Assembly: GCF_044762855.1 (NCBI RefSeq)
Contig: NZ_JBIWFB010000010.1
Span: 124,001 to 188,000, forward strand
From: Psychrobacillus sp044762855
GTDB taxonomy: Bacteria > Bacillota > Bacilli > Bacillales_A > Planococcaceae
DNA length: 64,000 bases
Direction of reading: 5' to 3'
Shown: positions 1-8,096 of the stretch, one piece after another
Layout of the letters: each line of letters starts with the position of its first letter
Position numbering within the stretch: the stretch's first letter is position 1
Position numbers and translations under genes: made by a program
The notes under the pieces: model-generated
Told to the model about the DNA's origin: nothing
Databases searched by the model: none
Seen by the model: the letters and a program-made list of their open reading frames with translations, nothing else

Positions 1-1059
1 CTCTACTACTGGCATGCGTTCATTTGTCGTATGAATTTCCTCATAACCAACCGATAAAATAACCGTTGGAATCCCAAATCCGGCAATGACATTTGCATCA
101 CTACCTCCGCCGCTTCTTTTTATATCGGCAGTTCGACCAATTTTTTCAACCGCTTTTTTCGCTACTTGTACTACTTCGTGATCCTCTTCAAAATGGAAAC
201 CAGGATACATTAATTCCGTTTCCGTTTTAGCTGTACCGCCTAGTTTTTCTGCTGTTTCTGCGAACGTAGCTACCATATGAGCCACTTGTGCTTCTAATTT
301 TTCGCTATGAAGAGAACGTGCTTCTGATAAAATATGCACTTCATCGCATACGATATTTGTTGCTTGTCCACCTTCAAAGCGACCAATATTAGCAGTCGTT
401 TCTGCATCGATACGACCTAATTTCATCGCAGAAATTGCTTTAGAAGCTAATGTGATAGCAGAAATTCCTTTTTCAGGTGCAACTCCAGCATGTGCTGTTT
501 TACCAGTAATCGTTGTCCACAGTTTAGATTGAAACGGAGCAGCAGTAACAATCCCGCCTACTGGACCATCGCTATCAATAGCATAGCCGTATTTAGCTGT
601 AAGTAAGGAAGAATCCATTTCTTTTGCTCCAACTAAACCACTTTCTTCTCCAGCTGTTATGACAACTTGGATATCACCATGTTGTACATCTTGCTCTTTC
701 AAACGACGAATAGCTTCAAATAACGCAGCAATTCCTGCTTTATCATCCGCTCCTAAAATAGTTGTTCCGTCCGAATAAATATAGCCATCTTCTTTTAAAA
801 TTGGTTGGATTCCTTTACCTGGAACAACTGTATCCATATGAACAGTGAAATAAATTGCATCCACATCTGCTTTAGTTCCTTTTAAAGTGGCGATTAAATT
901 ACCTGCACCATGCCCAGTTCGTTCAGCAGAATCATCTTCTACGACAGAAAAACCTAATTGCTCTAATTTTTTTGTTAAGATCGGTGCGATTATTTCCTCG
1001 TGTTTCGTTTCGGAATCTATTTTTACTAATTCAAAAAATTCTTCTATTAAACGGTTCAT
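1..1059 (-). CDS. yqjE: M20 family tripeptidase-like peptidase (YqjE/PepT-like), 3' end outside window
   Basis: Zinc-dependent aminopeptidase of the M20 family, cytoplasmic, probably acting on short peptides. The first 353 residues are visible and the C-terminus lies beyond the left edge. The expected metal-site residues are present: HMD at residues 74-76, the ADDKAG stretch around D105, the catalytic GEES at 137-140, and D162/D164. The start is preceded by an AAAGGAG ribosome site that overlaps the end of the carboxyltransferase gene. It is the last gene of an epimerase-carboxyltransferase-peptidase run, the order known for yqjC-yqjD-yqjE in Bacillus subtilis. The family assignment is firm; the exact substrate is not visible. 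Confidence 0.9.
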   Translation of the reverse strand, partial: MNRLIEEFFELVKIDSETKHEEIIAPILTKKLEQLGFSVVEDDSAERTGHGAGNLIATLKGTKADVDAIYFTVHMDTVVPGKGIQPILKEDGYIYSDGTTILGADDKAGIAALFEAIRRLKEQDVQHGDIQVVITAGEESGLVGAKEMDSSLLTAKYGYAIDSDGPVGGIVTAAPFQSKLWTTITGKTAHAGVAPEKGISAITLASKAISAMKLGRIDAETTANIGRFEGGQATNIVCDEVHILSEARSLHSEKLEAQVAHMVATFAETAEKLGGTAKTETELMYPGFHFEEDHEVVQVAKKAVEKIGRTADIKRSGGGSDANVIAGFGIPTVILSVGYEEIHTTNERMPVVE

Positions 1060-1074
1060 GTTGTGTAGACTCCT

Positions 1075-2622
1075 TTATAATGGAATATTACCATGTTTTT
1101 TGTTTGGTCTTGTTTCTTTTTTGTTACGCATCATATCTAATGCTTGGATTAGCTTAATACGTGTTTCACGAGGATCGATTACATCGTCCACCATCCCCAT
1201 CGAAGCTGCTACATACGGGTTAGCAAATTTTTCACGGTATTCTTCTATTTTCTCTGCACGAACTTTTTCAGGATCCTCGCTGTTGGCGATTTCTTTTGCA
1301 AAAATAATATTTGCAGCCCCCTGTGGTCCCATAACAGCAATCTCCGCATTCGGCCATGCGAACACGACATCTGCACCTATCGACTTGGAGTTTAGTGCAA
1401 CATAAGCCCCGCCATATGCTTTACGTAAAATAACGGTCATTTTCGGAACAGTTGCTTCCGAATAGGCAAATAAAATCTTCGCTCCGTGACGGATAATTCC
1501 TCCGTGCTCTTGCTTAATACCAGGGAAGAAACCAGTAACATCTTCAAATGTAATAATAGGAATATTAAAGGAATCACAAAAACGAATGAAGCGAGCCGCT
1601 TTATCACTGGAGTCGATATCCAGTCCGCCAGCCATCACTTTAGGTTGGTTACAAACGAGTCCCACTACTTCTCCTTTAATACGTGCTAAACCGATGACAA
1701 TATTTTTCGCAAACTCTTTTTGTACTTCTAGAAAAGAATCAGTGTCTACTACTTGTTCAATCACTTTGCGAATATCATAAGGACGAACTGCTTCAAATGG
1801 CACGATATCTGCTAAATCAGGACGGTCATCGTTTTCCGATGCCACATCTGTAATAGCCGGTTTTTCCTCAAAGTTTTGAGGTAGATAACTTAATAGTAAA
1901 CGAACATTTTCTAGTACTTCTTCTTCCGTTTTGCCACGGAAATGAGCATTACCACTAATCGTGTTATGTACTTTTGACCCACCTAAGTCTTCTGCAGAAA
2001 TCTTTTCACCAGTAACCGTTTCAATCACTTTTGGTCCCGTGATGAACATTTGACTCGTTTCATCCGTCATAAAAACGAAATCGGTAATTGCAGGTGAATA
2101 CACTGCTCCACCAGCACAAGGGCCTAAAATAACCGAAATTTGTGGAATCACACCGGAATAAATCGCATTACGATAAAAGATTTGTCCGTATCCATCTAGA
2201 GAAACAACCCCTTCTTGAATACGAGCACCACCAGAATCATTTAGTCCGATAAAAGGAGCTCCATTTTTTGCGGCTAAATCCATAACATTCGCTATTTTCA
2301 ACGCATGCATTTCACCAAGTGCTCCACCAAATACCGTGAAATCTTGTGAAAATAGATAAATTGGTCGACCATTTACTTTTCCATACCCTGTGACTACCCC
2401 GTCACCAGGTCCAACTTGCTTGTCCATCCCAAAGTCAACGGTACGATGCTGGATAAATGGATTTAACTCAACAAATGATCCTTTATCCACGAGTAATTCA
2501 ATGCGTTCACGAGCAGTAAGCTTCCCTTTTTCATGTTGCTTTTCGATACGCTCGTCTCCGCCACCTAATTCAATTTTACGCTTACGATCATATAAATCAT
2601 TGATTTTTTCATAAATATCCAT
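1075..2622 (-). CDS. yqjD: Acyl-CoA (propionyl/methylmalonyl-CoA) carboxylase carboxyltransferase subunit
   Basis: Carboxyltransferase (beta) subunit of a biotin-dependent acyl-CoA carboxylase, 515 residues, the usual length for PccB-type proteins. The glycine-rich SGGARIQEG stretch (about residues 128-136) and PCAGGAVYSPA segment are typical oxyanion and acyl-CoA binding elements, and both halves of the duplicated crotonase-like fold are present. It lies 4 bases downstream of methylmalonyl-CoA epimerase, so it probably works in propionyl-CoA/methylmalonyl-CoA interconversion in branched-chain or odd-chain carbon breakdown. No biotin carboxylase or biotin carrier gene is in the window, so the partner subunit must be encoded elsewhere. 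Confidence 0.9.
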   Translation of the reverse strand: MDIYEKINDLYDRKRKIELGGGDERIEKQHEKGKLTARERIELLVDKGSFVELNPFIQHRTVDFGMDKQVGPGDGVVTGYGKVNGRPIYLFSQDFTVFGGALGEMHALKIANVMDLAAKNGAPFIGLNDSGGARIQEGVVSLDGYGQIFYRNAIYSGVIPQISVILGPCAGGAVYSPAITDFVFMTDETSQMFITGPKVIETVTGEKISAEDLGGSKVHNTISGNAHFRGKTEEEVLENVRLLLSYLPQNFEEKPAITDVASENDDRPDLADIVPFEAVRPYDIRKVIEQVVDTDSFLEVQKEFAKNIVIGLARIKGEVVGLVCNQPKVMAGGLDIDSSDKAARFIRFCDSFNIPIITFEDVTGFFPGIKQEHGGIIRHGAKILFAYSEATVPKMTVILRKAYGGAYVALNSKSIGADVVFAWPNAEIAVMGPQGAANIIFAKEIANSEDPEKVRAEKIEEYREKFANPYVAASMGMVDDVIDPRETRIKLIQALDMMRNKKETRPNKKHGNIPL

Positions 2623-2626
2623 TTAT

Positions 2627-3037
2627 TTACTTCGCTCCCCCTGTTTTATCACAAAGCTCATATAAAACCCCACCAGATGATTTTGGATGAATGAATGCCA
2701 CTTGCGCACCACCCGCTCCAACTTTTGGCGTTTCTTGAATGAGCCTTACCCCTTTTTCTTTTAGCTCATTTAAACGTTGTTGAATATTTGTTACACCGAA
2801 GGCAACATGATGAATGCCTTCTCCTTTTTTCTCAATGAAGGAATGTACCGCGCTAGTTTCGTCCATAGGCTGAAGTAATTCCAGTTTTACATTGCCGCTA
2901 TCGATAAAAGCAACTCGCACTTTTTCAGATAGAACCTCTTCAATATGTATTAATTTCAAACCTAATGTTTCTGTGTAATATGGAAGGGAATCTTCTATAT
3001 TTCTCACAGCAATTCCTATATGATCGACCTTTTCCAT
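2627..3037 (-). CDS. mce: Methylmalonyl-CoA epimerase
   Basis: Vicinal-oxygen-chelate protein of 136 residues that interconverts the 2R and 2S epimers of methylmalonyl-CoA. It begins MEKVDHIGIAV, giving the first metal-ligand histidine at residue 6. The EGIHHVAF motif near residues 73-80 and the C-terminal GVLYELC with its glutamate match the other metal ligands of the family. It heads a tight cluster with the carboxyltransferase (4-base gap) and the M20 peptidase, equivalent to yqjC-yqjD-yqjE. It is upstream of and divergent from the Prli42 minigene. Confidence 0.92.
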   Translation of the reverse strand: MEKVDHIGIAVRNIEDSLPYYTETLGLKLIHIEEVLSEKVRVAFIDSGNVKLELLQPMDETSAVHSFIEKKGEGIHHVAFGVTNIQQRLNELKEKGVRLIQETPKVGAGGAQVAFIHPKSSGGVLYELCDKTGGAK

Positions 3038-3164
3038 TGTTGCACACCCCTTACTGTTTGACTATTCTCTATTCTATTGTACAGATTTCCAAAAAGATTG
3101 GCTACCTCTTGTCATTTTTTTCGTTTTTGTTAAAATAGTAGTACATACTAAAGGAGAGAATTTC

Positions 3165-3263
3165 ATGCGCAATCAAAAATTCCGTAAAATTGTTGTTTAC
3201 TTAATGATTTTTGTAATGGTTATGTCTTCCCTATTATTCGGATTAAGCTTCGTTCTGCAATAA
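3165..3263 (+). CDS. prli42: Stressosome-associated membrane miniprotein Prli42
   Basis: A 32-residue protein beginning MRNQKFRKIVVYLM with one hydrophobic helix (about residues 9-30). This matches the Prli42 family of single-pass miniproteins, which in Listeria anchor the stressosome to the membrane and transmit oxidative stress. It has a clean AAAGGAGAG ribosome site 7-8 bases before the ATG and is followed directly by a strong terminator. It was identified from length, the basic N-terminus, the M-x-S-S turn and its position beside the yqjC-type gene. The assignment is likely but rests on a very short sequence. Confidence 0.8.
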   Translation: MRNQKFRKIVVYLMIFVMVMSSLLFGLSFVLQ

Positions 3264-3270
3264 TATTAGA

Positions 3271-3302
3271 AAACAGCGGTAGCTCGTATGCTTCCGCTGT
3301 TT
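3271..3302. terminator. Intrinsic terminator after prli42 (bidirectional)
   Basis: The 9-base arms AAACAGCGG (3271-3279) and CCGCTGTTT (3294-3302) pair perfectly and are followed by a T run on the plus strand. It terminates prli42 and also sits 33 bases past the stop of the converging DUF3307 gene. Confidence 0.9.
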
Positions 3303-3334
3303 TTTATTGATTACTTATTTGTAAATTACAAAGT

Positions 3335-4273
3335 TTAGTTCCAAATACTTAACATCAAATACCCAGATACTATTCCAAACAAGATACTTATTAAACTTCC
3401 GATTAAATAATACTCCGCAAAACTTTTATCCTCAAATTGTTTAAATCTGGTTATTGCTTTCATGGCTATTATGAAACCTATACTTCCAATTGCATTAACC
3501 ATGACCAAAACCATTATAATTAACCTTTCGACAATGCCTATTATTATACCTGCATTTTTGGGTGAGTCTTGTATCTGAATTACTGCATCTATACTTTGTG
3601 TTTCTATTTGAACACTTTCATTGGAAGATACTTGATTTTTTATTTTATTGTCTTTCGTAATAGTTACTTTTTTTTCTTCTCTAGATTCAGTATAGGAATT
3701 TGAGGGTCTGAAAGGTTGTAATATAATCGAAATTATGAAACCGCTAAAATATGTGTTAATTAACAATATTATTCCACTTAAAATTATCATAGATTCCTGA
3801 GTCAGATATAAACGTTCATCTAACGTAATTAGTGCGATCAAATTCTTTATGAAGTTCATATCCGTGTTAGTAACAATACGTATGATTAAAATAATAGTTG
3901 CCATATGAAATATTTGAACCGCTAAAAAAATCAGCAACCTCATGAGACTTTTCATATATTCAGATGAATATTTTTTATTATATAATTCGTCCAACCATTT
4001 TGCGGCTAAGTCGATAAAAAAATGAATACATGTAATAATTATTATAACAATTGCAATCTGAACATAATCCACCTGCATATTCACTATTAAGAAAAAAATG
4101 AAAGTTAATACTATATATATTCCTAATTGAACGCCTGATTGTTTTAACGATCCCCTTATGCCATGTTTTCTAGATTCGTTATTTTTTAAAAATATCCACT
4201 TCATTTGGAACGAAAAATCAGCTAGTAATTGTCCTAGTACTAATAATAGTGTATATGCTCCCAAGATCCTCAC
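3335..4273 (-). CDS. DUF3307 domain membrane protein
   Basis: Integral membrane protein of about 312 residues. The N-terminal half, from LLVLGQLLADFSFQ through IHFFIDLAAKW, has the spacing and conserved acidic/histidine residues of DUF3307 (function unknown). Roughly eight hydrophobic segments are visible, with a charged loop near residues 190-230. The reading frame opens with GTG immediately after the stop of the SatD-like gene; a TTG four codons in, behind GGTGAGG, is an alternative start. The zero-gap pairing with SatD indicates co-translation, and the two families are recurrent neighbours. The role is unknown, possibly a membrane partner of the cytoplasmic SatD protein. Confidence 0.75.
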   Translation of the reverse strand: MRILGAYTLLLVLGQLLADFSFQMKWIFLKNNESRKHGIRGSLKQSGVQLGIYIVLTFIFFLIVNMQVDYVQIAIVIIIITCIHFFIDLAAKWLDELYNKKYSSEYMKSLMRLLIFLAVQIFHMATIILIIRIVTNTDMNFIKNLIALITLDERLYLTQESMIILSGIILLINTYFSGFIISIILQPFRPSNSYTESREEKKVTITKDNKIKNQVSSNESVQIETQSIDAVIQIQDSPKNAGIIIGIVERLIIMVLVMVNAIGSIGFIIAMKAITRFKQFEDKSFAEYYLIGSLISILFGIVSGYLMLSIWN

Positions 4274-5077
4274 CTATTCTATTTCATATTGTTCCGTTAG
4301 GATATGAATATTTTTTAATAATACAAGCTTTAACTCTTCCTGAATGTCTTTTAACCTCTCTTCCAATAACTTTTTATTTTCAAACCCATCACTACTCAAT
4401 TGACTAAAAATCAATATCTCCTGAAGTTGAGCAATACTTTCTAGGATGATGCTCGTAGCGCCCTTTGAAAATTGATTGGAAATCGTCGCTTTAGATTTAT
4501 TTAATAATGAAGCAATTGTATTTTGAGCACCATATAGCATATATAACCCAGTAATCTCTTTTTGTTTTTGGGTTTGATGTTCGGCCAACTGATGTTGTAA
4601 TTTTAATATGTGATTTATTACTTTTTCTTCGATTTTGCATTTACTTTCTTCATTTCCTTCTACATATACCTTAATCGCTTGATGCCTAGATTTAGCATTT
4701 TTAATCGATTCATTGGCAATTCTCGCTTCTTTAATGATTGAATGGTTCCATCTTTCTAAATCAATATCCTCTATTGGATCATTAATATACCCACTAGAAA
4801 TACCGAAATATGGTTTGTTTTTAGGATACTTCCAAAGAAAGTACATATAAGTTGCAACCGTATAAGCTGTCACATAATCATCAGCAATTAGGAATATCTC
4901 ATCACCCATACGATAATTTGCCCTAACCGTTAAGCTTTCACTACGACTCCCAAGTTCATTAATAATATTTTCCCAAAATGATAAATACGCTGAAAGTTCT
5001 TTTCCATTGTTATGCTTTGTTGAGTCCGTTATATCCATAATAAAAATAGAAATAGCATTTCCCACTAATATCACCAC
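4274..5077 (-). CDS. SatD-like protein with cyclase-like N-terminus and C-terminal helix-turn-helix
   Basis: Cytoplasmic protein of 267 residues resembling the SatD family. The N-terminus has an MDITDSTK stretch (D15, D18) followed by RMGDEIFLIAD (GDE at 58-60). This spacing recalls the metal-binding aspartates and glycine-aspartate turn of class III nucleotidyl cyclases, though the similarity is by eye only. The C-terminal third, around LNKSKATISNQFSKG, looks like a winged or tetra-helical DNA-binding element. A GTG start lies 7 bases after GAGG. It is coupled to the DUF3307 membrane gene. A long palindrome 60 bases upstream could be its operator. Family call moderate, function inferred. Confidence 0.65.
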   Translation of the reverse strand: MVILVGNAISIFIMDITDSTKHNNGKELSAYLSFWENIINELGSRSESLTVRANYRMGDEIFLIADDYVTAYTVATYMYFLWKYPKNKPYFGISSGYINDPIEDIDLERWNHSIIKEARIANESIKNAKSRHQAIKVYVEGNEESKCKIEEKVINHILKLQHQLAEHQTQKQKEITGLYMLYGAQNTIASLLNKSKATISNQFSKGATSIILESIAQLQEILIFSQLSSDGFENKKLLEERLKDIQEELKLVLLKNIHILTEQYEIE

Positions 5078-5137
5078 TTTCTTTCCTCGTACTATTTATT
5101 ATATCTTAGTTAGTGAATTTCGGCTAATTTAATACTA

Positions 5138-5186
5138 ATTCGATAAAATAGTCTAACTTATATTAAGTTAGATTTTTTTATCGAAT
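5138..5186. promoter_or_regulatory. Long nested palindrome upstream of the satD-like gene
   Basis: Outer arms ATTCGATAAAA (5138-5148) and TTTTATCGAAT (5176-5186) are exact inverse complements. Inside them TCTAACTTA (5152-5160) pairs with the mirrored TAAGTTAGA ending at 5172. The dyad lies about 60 bases before the GTG start of the satD-like gene, where an operator would sit. With its T run on the plus strand it could also act as a weak terminator. Confidence 0.5.
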
Positions 5187-5231
5187 TTATTCATCAAACT
5201 ATTAATTTGAAGCTTTTGGAAATTAAGAATA

Positions 5232-5274
5232 AAAAAACAGCGAAAGTACATAAAAGATTTCCGCTGTTTTTCAA
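5232..5274 (-). terminator. Terminator of the DUF4256 gene
   Basis: On the minus strand AAAAACAGCGGAAA is followed by a loop and TTTCGCTGTTTTTTT, an A-flanked stem with T tail, about 70 bases past the DUF4256 stop codon. It shares its ACAGCGG stem core with the terminator at 3271-3302. Confidence 0.8.
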
Positions 5275-5343
5275 AATATTATAATTTATCTTCGGCAAAA
5301 AAATGAATGCAACTCATTTCAGTGACTTTAGTACGATGCAAAA

Positions 5344-5910
5344 TTACACCTTTAAAGATCCACGAAAACCTCTTGCAGCATAGTAGGAATCAGCCCCATT
5401 ATGGTAAACAAAGACAGTGTCGTAGCGCCAATCACAAAATATTGCTCCGCCCAGTTTTCTAATATTGGCAGGAGTTTGCACCCAACTCGACGTTTTCTTA
5501 TCGAAGCTTTCTAGCTTTTGCAGTTCTCGGTACTCTTCTTCTGTTAAAAGGTCGATTCCCATTTCAGTTGCCATATCAATTGCGCTATTTTCTGGTTTGT
5601 GTTTTTTCCTTGACTCCAGTGCCTCACGGTCGTAACAAACACTTCTGCGACCTTTAGGGCTTTCCGCTGAACAATCACAAAATATGTATTCCCCCGTCTT
5701 TTCATCATAGCCAACAACATCCGGCTCACCCTCAGTTGCTTCCATTTGATTTAGTGACCACAGTTTTTCAGTGTTAACTTCGAGCCTAGCTTGTACATTA
5801 TCCCATTCAAAACCTTCATGGCGGTTCATATTTTTCTCAAAACGTGCCTTTAAAGTATTGAATAGCTCTTCACGTTGTTCTAGTGACAACTCCTTATTTC
5901 CGTTTGTCAT
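5344..5910 (-). CDS. DUF4256 domain-containing protein
   Basis: Soluble protein of 188 residues of the DUF4256 family, function unknown. The family-typical elements are VGYDEKTGEYIFCDCSAESP, the RRSVCYDREALE segment and the C-terminal FCDWRYDTVFVYHNGADSY. The ATG at 5908-5910 was chosen because AAAGGAGG stands 8 bases upstream; a longer open frame upstream would place this ribosome site inside the coding sequence. It is a monocistronic minus-strand gene with its own terminator. Small proteins of this group are common in Bacillales genomes. Confidence 0.85.
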   Translation of the reverse strand: MTNGNKELSLEQREELFNTLKARFEKNMNRHEGFEWDNVQARLEVNTEKLWSLNQMEATEGEPDVVGYDEKTGEYIFCDCSAESPKGRRSVCYDREALESRKKHKPENSAIDMATEMGIDLLTEEEYRELQKLESFDKKTSSWVQTPANIRKLGGAIFCDWRYDTVFVYHNGADSYYAARGFRGSLKV

Positions 5911-6071
5911 ATAATATTCCTCCTTTAAATTGTACAGATTAGGTCCATAATTCATGTTTATAAATAAGTCTTTAAATGTTTTCTACCTGTAACTCAAGTG
6001 TAACATCTCCCATTGTATTTCTGAAAGCTTCTTGATGCATTTAGTCAATCCATTTCTCTTTATTTTTCAAT

Positions 6072-6096
6072 GTTTAACTATAATCTATAAGGGAAT
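6072..6096 (+). promoter_or_regulatory. SigB-type general stress promoter
   Basis: GTTTAA (6072-6077), exactly 13 bases, then GGGAAT (6091-6096) matches the SigB consensus GTTT-N(12-15)-GGGWAW. It lies 36 bases before the aldehyde dehydrogenase start. The related Bacillus subtilis gene aldY is SigB-controlled, which fits. Confidence 0.7.
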
Positions 6097-6131
6097 ATTT
6101 TCTTATAAGTCAAATTATAAGGAGTTTAAAT

Positions 6132-7559
6132 ATGCTTAATCATACAAAACATTACATCAACGGTGAATGGGTGGATTCAACTATTACAGAGACTATAGAA
6201 GTGATAAACCCGGCAACAGAAGAAGTGATTGGTAAGATTAGCAGTGGGACGAAAGAAGACGTGAATCGAGCTGTTCAAGCAGCAAAAGAGGCCTTTCCTT
6301 CCTTTTCTAAAATGTCCGTGGAAGACCGAGTGAAGCTTCTGGAGGATATTGCAAAAGAATATGAAAATCGGAAAGATGACTTAATCAAAATAATGACCGA
6401 AGAACTCGGAGCTCCTATAACAAAGTCAGAGGAAATCCATTATCAAATGGGGCTTGCACACTTCAAACAAGCTGCAGAGGAATTGAAAACTTTTCAGTTT
6501 ACAGAAGAAAGGGATAATTCTTATATCGTAAAAGAGCCAATTGGAGTATCAGGACTAATCACCCCATGGAATTTCCCTACCAATCAGATTTCTACAAAGC
6601 TAGCCAGTGCATTAGCAGCTGGTAGTACCTTAGTGGTGAAACCTGCATCACAAACACCATTTGCATCTATTATTATAGCGGAGATTTTTGACAAGGCGGG
6701 TGTCCCTAAGGGCGTCTTTAATCTGGTGAACGGTTCAGGTTCAATCGTTGGGGAAGCGATCAGCACTCACCCGGATGTCGATTTTGTATCCTTTACTGGT
6801 TCGGGATCAGTTGGAGGCAGTATCATGAAAAATGCTGCAGAGGATATTAAAAAAGTCTCATTAGAACTTGGAGGAAAATCTCCTTTCGTCATTTTAAAGG
6901 ATGCAGATGTAAAAGAAGCGGCGAAAACTGCTTTAGCCCAGATCGCTACGAATACAGGGCAAGTATGTTCAGCACCAACACGAATGATTGTACCAGAAGA
7001 AATGCATGATGATTTCATTAAAGCAATGAAAGAATTAGTAACAGAGTTTCCTGTCGGTGATCCACAGGATAAAAATACATTCATGGGTCCTCAAGTTTCG
7101 GAAGAACAGTGGAAAACAGTTCAATCTTACATCAAGAAGGGCCAAGAAGAAGGTGCCACTCTTGCTATCGGCGGTCCAGGCAGACCGGATGGAATCGATA
7201 AAGGATTCTTTTCCAAAATCACCGTTTTCACGAATGTGCAAAACGATATGACCATTGCACAGGTGGAAATCTTTGGACCTGTCATGTCAGTTATCACATA
7301 TAACAATCTTGACGAAGCAATTGAAATTGCCAACGATACCATCTATGGTCTGGCTGGTTATGTATTCGGAAATGATAAAGAGGAACTGAAGAAAGTTGCT
7401 TCCAATATCCGAGCAGGACAAATAAGGATCAATAATCCTCAATCAGATTTATCAGCACCCTTTGGCGGGTTTAAACAATCCGGAATTGGCCGTGAATGGG
7501 GAAATTATGGAATCGAAGAATTTCTAGAACCTAAAGCGATTATGGGAATGCCAATTTAA
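6132..7559 (+). CDS. NAD(P)-dependent aldehyde dehydrogenase (AldY-like)
   Basis: Aldehyde dehydrogenase of 475 residues, full length for the family; it oxidises an aldehyde to the acid with NAD(P). The active site is intact: TPWNFP with N147, K170, E245 in SLELGGKSP, and the nucleophile C279 in NTGQVCSAP. The start has an AAGGAG ribosome site 7 bases upstream. The gene stands alone between a SigB-type promoter and an intrinsic terminator, consistent with a stress-induced, AldY-like detoxifying enzyme. The substrate cannot be read from the sequence. Confidence 0.92.
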   Translation: MLNHTKHYINGEWVDSTITETIEVINPATEEVIGKISSGTKEDVNRAVQAAKEAFPSFSKMSVEDRVKLLEDIAKEYENRKDDLIKIMTEELGAPITKSEEIHYQMGLAHFKQAAEELKTFQFTEERDNSYIVKEPIGVSGLITPWNFPTNQISTKLASALAAGSTLVVKPASQTPFASIIIAEIFDKAGVPKGVFNLVNGSGSIVGEAISTHPDVDFVSFTGSGSVGGSIMKNAAEDIKKVSLELGGKSPFVILKDADVKEAAKTALAQIATNTGQVCSAPTRMIVPEEMHDDFIKAMKELVTEFPVGDPQDKNTFMGPQVSEEQWKTVQSYIKKGQEEGATLAIGGPGRPDGIDKGFFSKITVFTNVQNDMTIAQVEIFGPVMSVITYNNLDEAIEIANDTIYGLAGYVFGNDKEELKKVASNIRAGQIRINNPQSDLSAPFGGFKQSGIGREWGNYGIEEFLEPKAIMGMPI

Positions 7560-7568
7560 TATAGAAGT

Positions 7569-7603
7569 AAAGCTGTCCAAGAAGTTTTTTGGGCAGCTTT
7601 TTT
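7569..7603 (+). terminator. Terminator after aldehyde dehydrogenase
   Basis: AAAGCTGTCC pairs with GGGCAGCTTT (one G-T pair) around a T-rich loop and is followed by a T run, 10 bases after the stop codon. Confidence 0.9.
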
Positions 7604-8096
7604 AGTGCGTCTGGAATTTGAGAATACTTAAACTTTCAAAATTAATTACTGGCCTTTACGTAAGTATAGTGCCTCTTCTGATAAAAACTTTTTTTTTTTC
7701 AAATAAGCTCACTTTTTTGCTAAAAACAAGATTAATATATATTTCCAAATGCATCACAGTGGAATTCTATTGTAAATGTTTTTTCAACTGCTGTATTATG
7801 TAAATCATAAATTCCTTCTATACTGAATTCAATTATTTACATAACAAACGTTAGTTCATTTCACTGTATATAAATGCTTCACTAATTCACGATTTTTATC
7901 TTTAAAAATGTCATTATGTGAAGATACCATTCCATGACCATAAGCATCTGGTGTAATATATTGCTTTGCTTTATTCACAGCGTTTGCTGCATCTTTTTGC
8001 GAGATGCATTAATTCTTGGAAAGAAGCTAACAAAGTGGATAATAATCGTTTTATTAGCTCCTCTCTTTATTACGTTATATGACTTTCTTTATTCTT
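7604..8096. other. Degraded intergenic stretch between aldehyde dehydrogenase and the iron island
   Basis: AT-rich with no intact gene. It holds a minus-strand coding remnant (7856-8008, listed separately). From about 8010 to 8128 the plus strand encodes an uninterrupted hydrophobic stretch (LTKWIIIVLLAP, then FITLYDFLYSFIFQ) that could be the end of a lost membrane-protein gene. The two remnants abut near 8003-8012, suggesting a deletion or rearrangement scar. Confidence 0.35.
7856..8008 (-). pseudogene. C-terminal fragment of an unidentified protein (possibly hydrolase-like)
   Basis: A minus-strand reading frame of about 50 residues ends at the TGA at 7856-7858. It reads SQKDAANAVNKAKQYI, then TPDAYGHGMVSSHNDIF, then KDKNRELVKHLY. 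There is no start codon or ribosome site, and the frame is closed upstream by a stop at 8009. The YGHGMVSSHNDIF segment resembles the histidine-bearing end of an alpha/beta hydrolase, but I do not recognise the family with certainty. Confidence 0.35.

Noticed and set aside
887..1405. Open plus-strand frame of 172 codons
   Set aside because: It lies antisense to the yqjE start and yqjD, both with strong family similarity, and has low-complexity composition.
7618..7803. 61-codon plus-strand frame in the gap after aldehyde dehydrogenase
   Set aside because: No ribosome site, AT-driven hydrophobic composition, no recognisable feature.
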